Part shown: positions 6,339 to 10,112 of the stretch, one piece after another | Numbering within the stretch: position 1 is the first letter of the stretch | How the letters are laid out: every line of letters begins with the position of its first letter | Origin: an uncultured Clostridia bacterium | GTDB lineage: Bacteria > Bacillota > Clostridia > Christensenellales > Borkfalkiaceae | DNA: 10,112 nucleotides | Reading direction: 5' to 3' | Assembly (NCBI GenBank): GCA_947627125.1 | Contig: CANQUY010000063.1 | Location: 1 to 10,112, forward strand | Notes under the pieces: generated by a model | The model's input: the letters and a program-made list of their open reading frames with translations, nothing else | Databases searched by the model: none | What the model was told of the DNA's origin: nothing | Program-made: the position numbers and the translations under genes

Positions 6339-6486
6339 GCGGCGTCATGCTGAGAAGGGGAGTGGAACGAAGTCTACGGGAGCCGTACCGAAGCATCTCG
6401 CCGCACAATCAACACCGCCCCGCGAGATTCTTCGGGTTAGGTCGTCGGACTTCGTTCGTTTTCCGTTTCTCAGAATGACGCGGGGC
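6339..6486. repeat. Nested-palindrome MITE/REP-like element, complete copy B (148 bp)
   Basis: Three stems nest around one centre. The outer pair is CGTCATGCTGAGAA (6343-6356) with TTCTCAGAATGACG (6467-6480), 13 of 14 paired. The middle pair is GAACGAAGTC (6365-6374) with GACTTCGTTC (6448-6457), perfect. The inner pair is CCGAAGCATCTCGC (6388-6401) with GCGAGATTCTTCGG (6422-6435), 13 of 14. Ends are GCGGCG and CGCGGGGC. No protein is encoded. Copy C at 9257 is nearly the same in the core. Confidence 0.8.
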
Positions 6487-6498
6487 TGTTTCCGTGGG

Positions 6499-6533
6499 TC
6501 TACGAGATCCGCTCGCTACGCTCGGGATGAGGG
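6499..6533 (-). repeat. CATCCTGAGCG-type repeat, reverse orientation
   Basis: On the minus strand it reads CCCTCATCCCGAGCGTAGCG then AGCGGATCTCGTAGA, clearly the same family as 3285-3325 with one C-to-T-type change in the head motif. Confidence 0.65.
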
Positions 6534-6605
6534 AGTGGCATGAAGGGTTGTTCAAAGTTTTCTTTCACTTGAAAATAAAATACTTAAAAAATTTTTCAAA
6601 TAGTA

Positions 6606-6633
6606 TTGCCAAAAATAATTTTTGTGGTATAAT
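6606..6633 (+). promoter_or_regulatory. Extended -10 promoter of the arabinofuranosidase gene
   Basis: TTGCCA (6606-6611), a 16-bp spacer and TATAAT (6628-6633) preceded by TGG (extended -10). The upstream 60 bases are A/T-rich and hold an imperfect inverted repeat TTCAA (6551-6555) / TTGAA (6569-6573), a weak operator candidate. An AGGGGG ribosome site (6641-6646) sits eight bases before the ATG at 6655. Confidence 0.82.
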
Positions 6634-6654
6634 GGAGCAAAGGGGGAAAGAATC

Positions 6655-9051
6655 ATGAAAAAGATCACAAAACTCTTTGCACTTGCGCTCTCTTCCGTTC
6701 TTGCGCTGTCGCTCTTTGCGGGCTGCGGCGGTGGCGGGCAGAGCGGGACCGGGCCGAACGGCGACAATCCCGGCGGCGACAATCCCAGCGAAAACAATCC
6801 CGGCGGGAACGATCCGAGCACGCCGACCCTTCCCGAACTGCCTACGCCCGACAAGACGGTTGTTTCCTTCTCGGATCAGGATGTCACGCTCTCGCTCGAC
6901 GGCAGAACGCAGGACACGATGTCCGTTTCCGAATCTCTCTTCGGCGTCTTTCTCGAAGATATCAACTATGCGGGGTATCTTCTTGACGACAACCTCATTC
7001 CGAACGGCTCTTTTGAAACGACCAATGCCGATAATCTGTGGAGCTGGACGGCCGAGGGTGCGACGGCTGCGGTCGAAAATGCGGACGGGGTCCTCAAAAA
7101 TGCCCAATATTACGGCGATCGGGGCGTCAATGCCAACTATGCGGCGCTCAGCGTGACGGAGGCGGGCGGCGGGCTCGTTTCCAAAGGTCACCCGCGGCTT
7201 CCCATCGCCGTCGAAAAGGATGTGGAATATATCTTCTCCGCCTTCGTCAAGTCATCTGCGGCGGTCAATATGACGGTGAAGCTCATCGGCGCGGATGCAA
7301 CGTATGACGAAAAGACGATCTCTGTCAAGGGCGGAAATACATGGGTCAAATACCAGTTGACTCTTAAGCCGAATGCCACCGCAAGCAAGGACGTTTCCTT
7401 CAAGCTCTCCTTCGACGCAGAGGGGACGTACTATCTCGACGGGATCCAGCTCGAAACGACCAAGCAGACGGGCGGCATCAAGCAATACGTCTATGACGCA
7501 GTCGAAGAGCTCGGCCCCAAGTTCATCCGCTTCCCGGGCGGGTGCATCATCGAGGGGAACGGCTTCTACGGCGGTGCGGATACGCAGGTCGTATACGATT
7601 GGAAGAACTCTGTCGGCGCAGTGCAGAGCGGCAGCAACGCGGGGGATGACGCCATTCCCGAATTCACCTATACCCTCGTCAAAGACGGCGCAGAAACCAC
7701 CGAAAAGACGCTCGGCGAGTGGATCACCCGCAGGCAGAACGGCGACCTCTGGGGCTACGATATGGAGTACGGCGTCGGATTCCTTGAATTCTTTGAGCTG
7801 TGCGAAAACGTCGGCGCGTCCGCCGTTCCCGTACTCAACTGCGGCTATTCCTGCATGGGCGGCGGGGCAAGAAATCCCCAACCCCTCAACGGCAGGCACG
7901 GCAAGAAGGTAGAGGACTACATTCAGGACGCCATCGATCTCATCGAGTTCGCCAAGGGCGACACTTCAACGAAGTGGGGGGCGGTCCGTGCCGCACTCGG
8001 CCATGAGGAGCCCTTCGAGATGGACTACCTCGGCATCGGCAACGAGCAGTACGGCAATGAGTATTACAGAGATTGCTACGAGAAATTCCTGCAGAACGCC
8101 GATTTCAAGGCCGCCCTTGCGAAGTACAGCATCAAGCCCATCGTCGGCAACGGCATGCGCCTCGGCGACTGCCAGAACGGCAAGACCAAGGGCACGGCAC
8201 AGGTCGCTGCGGAGGACGCCGTCTCCCGCGGGATTGTAGAAAAAGTTTCCGATTTCGGCGTGCACGACCAGCACTATTATGTGAACTGGACGACTCTGCT
8301 CGAAAACTACAACATGTATGACGCATACGAAAAGACCACTTTCCCCGCCAATGCAGATACGGCCTACGGCGTGTTCGTCGGCGAATATTCCGCAAATACG
8401 GCGATCACGGGCTTCAGCGAGAACCAGAACCAGCTCATCGCTGCGCTCGCCGAGGCGGCCATGATGACGAGCTACGAGCGCAACGGCAACGTCGTTGAAC
8501 TTGCGGCCTATGCGCCCATGTTCGGCGTCGCCAATCAGTCAACGAATCCCCTCGTCGGCGGTGACGACGGCGCAAACCAGTGGGCTGTCGATATGATGTA
8601 TTTCACCAATACCACGATCGTCCGCACGGCCAACTACTATGTGCAGAAGCTGTTCATGCACAACCAGGGCGTTTCCTATCTCTACCGTTCCAAGATGACT
8701 TGGGCGGACGGCGTGAAGGATACCTTCTTCTTTGAAGGTTCCGGCAATGCGAGAAAGACCTTCAACAAGCTCTACTATGTGATGAGCAAGTCGGCGGAGG
8801 GGGACCTCCTCGTAAAGGTCGTCAACGTTTCGGGCGAGGCAGTCAAGATGAATGTCGATATCGCGAATGCGACGAGCAGGGGCTTTGCCTATGTCACGGA
8901 GCTCACGAATTCGGACTATAAGGCATTGAACACACTGAAGAATGAAGCGGTGAAGCCGACAACTTCGTCTATCGGCTGGGAGGGGCAGAGCTTTGGCTAT
9001 GAGTTCAAACCCTACTCGCTCACCATTCTCAGAATTCCGACAGAGGCATAA
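6655..9051 (+). CDS. GH51 alpha-L-arabinofuranosidase lipoprotein
   Basis: A 798-residue exported enzyme releasing terminal L-arabinofuranose from arabinan or arabinoxylan side chains. Residues 1-24 are a lipoprotein signal (KK, hydrophobic core, LFAGC, lipid Cys 24), then a Gly/Asn/Pro linker to about 66. LFGVFLEDIN (95-104) and LIPNGSFE (114-121) are GH51 N-terminal signatures. A carbohydrate-binding-like beta-sandwich spans about 120-275. RFPGGCIIEG (292-301) starts the barrel. The acid/base Glu is E464 in GIGNEQYG and the nucleophile E577 in FVGEYS. The C-terminal beta domain follows (about 600-798). An extra segment of roughly 30 residues (about 325-365) separates WKNSVG from WGYDMEYG, longer than I expect in GH51. 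The in-frame TTG at 6622 lies in the promoter, so 6655 is the start. Monocistronic; exact substrate uncertain. Confidence 0.95.
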   Translation: MKKITKLFALALSSVLALSLFAGCGGGGQSGTGPNGDNPGGDNPSENNPGGNDPSTPTLPELPTPDKTVVSFSDQDVTLSLDGRTQDTMSVSESLFGVFLEDINYAGYLLDDNLIPNGSFETTNADNLWSWTAEGATAAVENADGVLKNAQYYGDRGVNANYAALSVTEAGGGLVSKGHPRLPIAVEKDVEYIFSAFVKSSAAVNMTVKLIGADATYDEKTISVKGGNTWVKYQLTLKPNATASKDVSFKLSFDAEGTYYLDGIQLETTKQTGGIKQYVYDAVEELGPKFIRFPGGCIIEGNGFYGGADTQVVYDWKNSVGAVQSGSNAGDDAIPEFTYTLVKDGAETTEKTLGEWITRRQNGDLWGYDMEYGVGFLEFFELCENVGASAVPVLNCGYSCMGGGARNPQPLNGRHGKKVEDYIQDAIDLIEFAKGDTSTKWGAVRAALGHEEPFEMDYLGIGNEQYGNEYYRDCYEKFLQNADFKAALAKYSIKPIVGNGMRLGDCQNGKTKGTAQVAAEDAVSRGIVEKVSDFGVHDQHYYVNWTTLLENYNMYDAYEKTTFPANADTAYGVFVGEYSANTAITGFSENQNQLIAALAEAAMMTSYERNGNVVELAAYAPMFGVANQSTNPLVGGDDGANQWAVDMMYFTNTTIVRTANYYVQKLFMHNQGVSYLYRSKMTWADGVKDTFFFEGSGNARKTFNKLYYVMSKSAEGDLLVKVVNVSGEAVKMNVDIANATSRGFAYVTELTNSDYKALNTLKNEAVKPTTSSIGWEGQSFGYEFKPYSLTILRIPTEA

Positions 9052-9067
9052 ACGCAAATAAGCGTTT
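9050..9067 (+). other. Small hairpin overlapping the arabinofuranosidase stop
   Basis: AAACGC (9050-9055) and GCGTTT (9062-9067) pair as a 6-bp stem with a 6-nt loop just ahead of the main terminator. Probably minor. Confidence 0.3.
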
Positions 9068-9082
9068 GTCATAGGGGGAGAT

Positions 9083-9116
9083 GTCCCGCGCACAACCTGC
9101 GCGGGACTATTTTTTT
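9083..9116 (+). terminator. Rho-independent terminator of the arabinofuranosidase gene
   Basis: GTCCCGCGC (9083-9091) pairs perfectly with GCGCGGGAC (9099-9107) around a 7-nt loop, followed by TATTTTTTT (9108-9116). A strong textbook terminator 31 bases after the stop. Confidence 0.93.
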
Positions 9117-9203
9117 ACGCTTTCCGCCCGTGTACGCGTACCCCGCCCCGCCTGTGTTTCCGCGCTCATCCTGCCCAGCGCGCCTGCCTGTGCCTTCCCC
9201 CGC

Positions 9204-9244
9204 GCTCATCCTGAGCGCCGCGAAGGATCCCATAAAACGCACGG
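9204..9244 (+). repeat. CATCCTGAGCG-type repeat, copy 3
   Basis: Near-identical to 3285-3325, including the CATAAAACGCACGG end. A truncated relative starting CGCGCTCATCCTG lies at 9161-9180. Confidence 0.78.
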
Positions 9245-9256
9245 AAGACTGTGGGT

Positions 9257-9405
9257 GCGGCGTCATGCTGAGAAGGGGAGTACAAACGCAATCTATGAGA
9301 GCTGAACCGAAGCATCTCGCCGCACAATCAACACCGCCCCGCGAGATTCTTCGGGTTAAGTCGTCGGACTTTGTTCACTTACCGTTTCTCAGAATGACGC
9401 GGGGC
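9257..9405. repeat. Nested-palindrome MITE/REP-like element, complete copy C (149 bp)
   Basis: Same ends and core as copy B. The stretch from CCGAAGCATCTCGCCGC to GCGAGATTCTTCGGGTTA, over 50 bases, is identical. The left middle arm has drifted (ACAAACGCAATC in place of GGAACGAAGTC) and so pairs less well, while the outer and inner stems are intact. Confidence 0.8.
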
Positions 9406-9548
9406 GGGTTCCTTGCGTTCAACGGGATGCTTCCCCTTCGGCTACGAGGTCAGCATGAGCGGGCCGTGCTCGGCGCGGACCGTTGTGCGGTTTCCCCATT
9501 GTCCCCGCCGCACCCCCTTCCCCCGTTGGGAATTGTGAATAACTAAAT

Positions 9549-9570
9549 TTTCAAAAAAAGTTGTTTGAAA
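9549..9570. promoter_or_regulatory. Inverted repeat upstream of the phase-variable promoter
   Basis: TTTCAAA (9549-9555) and TTTGAAA (9564-9570) are a 7-bp inverted repeat with an 8-bp gap, centred about 25 bp before the -35 box. The position suits an activator site, but the sequence is AT-rich and may be chance. Confidence 0.3.
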
Positions 9571-9584
9571 TGATAAGCAACCGC

Positions 9585-9611
9585 TTGACGGGGGGGGGGC
9601 AGTGCTATAAT
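9585..9611 (+). promoter_or_regulatory. Promoter with poly-G spacer, probably phase-variable
   Basis: TTGACG (-35, 9585-9590) and TATAAT (-10, 9606-9611) with TGC before the -10 (extended). The spacer is only 15 bp and nine of its bases are G, part of a ten-G run. The transcript would start near 9618, leaving a leader of about 75 nt with AAGGAG (9679-9684) eight bases before ATG 9693. Confidence 0.75.
9590..9599 (+). repeat. Ten-G homopolymer tract
   Basis: Ten consecutive G run from the last base of the -35 box through the spacer. It is the longest G or C homopolymer I see in the window and a typical substrate for slipped-strand length change. Confidence 0.9.
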
Positions 9612-9692
9612 AAGGTCAGATTTGGGCCTTTTTCAGCCATTTTGTGTGGATAAAGGGGTTCACAAATCAAATTTTCATAAGGAGAAAAGACA

Positions 9693-10112
9693 ATGAAAGG
9701 CAAAAAACGCATTTCGTTGCTTGCGGTTCTCGTCTGTATCTTTGCTCTCGTGTTCGCTCTCGGGCTCATGAGCGCATGCGGAAACACGGACGACACAACA
9801 GCAAGCTCGAACTGGTACCAAGGCACGACGGCTCCCGCCGACGGCCTCGGCGCAGAGGGAGATTTCTACCTCAACACCGAAACGCTCACGGCCTACGCGA
9901 AGTCTGCGGACGGCACATGGACGCCGACCACGCTCTACAGCGGCAAGGGAGCTCCCGACAATGATGCGGGGGAGGCGGGCGATCTCTATCTCGATCTCGA
10001 CGGCGGCATTCTCTATCAAAAGGGCGAAAGCCTTTGGGCGATTGCATTGAAGCTGCAGGGCGAAAAGGGCCGCGACGGCGTCCTTTGGTTCTCGGACGAT
10101 AAAAACCCCGAG
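9693..10112 (+). CDS. Lipoprotein with W/GDFYL modules, 3'-truncated; paralogue of the first gene
   Basis: ATG 9693 opens 140 codons to the window end with no stop. Residues 1-29 are a lipoprotein signal: KGKKR, a hydrophobic core, then LMSAC with lipid Cys 29 (Met at -3 is less usual). A Thr/Asp/Ser linker follows. Two W-x-G...GDFYLNT/GDLYLD...Y-x-K...W modules (about 40-85 and 86-125) lead to GEKGRDGVLWFS, which matches GKPGRDGVLWFS in the first gene; that gene has one extra Gly-X-Y triplet. By analogy it probably continues into BspA-type LRRs, but none are visible here. Ribosome site AAGGAG is eight bases upstream. Expression is likely governed by the poly-G promoter. Function unknown; probably a surface adhesin-like protein. 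Confidence 0.88.
   Translation, partial: MKGKKRISLLAVLVCIFALVFALGLMSACGNTDDTTASSNWYQGTTAPADGLGAEGDFYLNTETLTAYAKSADGTWTPTTLYSGKGAPDNDAGEAGDLYLDLDGGILYQKGESLWAIALKLQGEKGRDGVLWFSDDKNPE

Larger units (their letters stand above)
6227..6545. other. Gene-free repeat block B
   Basis: No gene is supported. From left: a reverse CATCCTGAGCG-type unit (6241-6277), the 43-bp unit (6280-6322), a complete nested palindrome (6339-6486) and another reverse CATCCTGAGCG-type unit (6499-6533). It is GC-rich and stops sharply at about 6545, where AT-rich promoter DNA of the next gene begins. Confidence 0.8.
9117..9540. other. Gene-free repeat block C
   Basis: No gene is supported. It holds a truncated CATCCTG unit (from 9161), a full one (9204-9244) and a complete nested palindrome (9257-9405), then about 135 bp of GC-rich DNA with no structure I can name. 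AT-rich promoter DNA begins near 9535. Confidence 0.78.

Noticed and set aside
6565..7899. Minus-strand open frames opposite the arabinofuranosidase gene
   Set aside because: Arg/Ala-rich translations opposite a clearly conserved GH51 gene; no start signals.
9619..9668. Riboswitch or leader structure in the last gene's 5' leader
   Set aside because: Only GATTTG / CAAATC pair across about 38 bases; no conserved riboswitch core is recognisable.

Overview
The window looks like an accessory stretch of a Bacillota (Clostridia-type) chromosome. Reasons: strong AGGAG-type Shine-Dalgarno sites, consensus sigma-A promoters, lipobox lipoproteins, a BspA-like leucine-rich repeat surface protein and an arabinan/arabinoxylan-type glycosidase, all typical of gut clostridia. 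From memory only, the dense CATCCTGAGCG / TTCTCAGAATGACG intergenic repeats suggest uncultured Christensenellales-like lineages; I cannot test this here.

Layout, left to right. (1) Positions 1-3198 hold the 3' part of a large secreted protein: N-terminal W/GDFYL modules with short Gly-X-Y spacers, then about 30 BspA-type LRRs, closed by a perfect hairpin terminator. (2) Positions 3275-3953 are non-coding and packed with interspersed inverted repeats. (3) A formate/nitrite transporter family gene runs on the minus strand (3954-4688) from a consensus promoter. (4) Divergent from it is a compact two-gene RiPP locus: a 58-residue precursor ending in six cysteines exactly four residues apart (4869-5045; easily missed because it is so short), an internal terminator/attenuator hairpin, and a radical SAM/SPASM maturase (5114-6208). 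(5) A second repeat block (6227-6545). (6) A GH51 alpha-L-arabinofuranosidase lipoprotein with its own promoter and terminator (6655-9051). (7) A third repeat block (9117-9540). (8) The 5' part of a second W/GDFYL-module lipoprotein, a paralogue of the first gene, running off the window at 10112. Its promoter has ten consecutive G between the -35 and -10 boxes.

How the parts relate. Each plus-strand unit has its own promoter or terminator, so apart from the precursor-maturase pair there is no long operon. Three products are probably exported: the two module proteins and the arabinofuranosidase, consistent with a cell-surface and polysaccharide-handling role. The RiPP locus is the most interesting system: a CXXX-repeat precursor, a maturase without a recognisable N-terminal leader-binding domain, and a hairpin that should keep the peptide in excess over the enzyme. 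The poly-G promoter of the last gene is a strong candidate for phase-variable expression. The three repeat blocks share a roughly 148-bp nested imperfect palindrome, probably a MITE/REP-like element.
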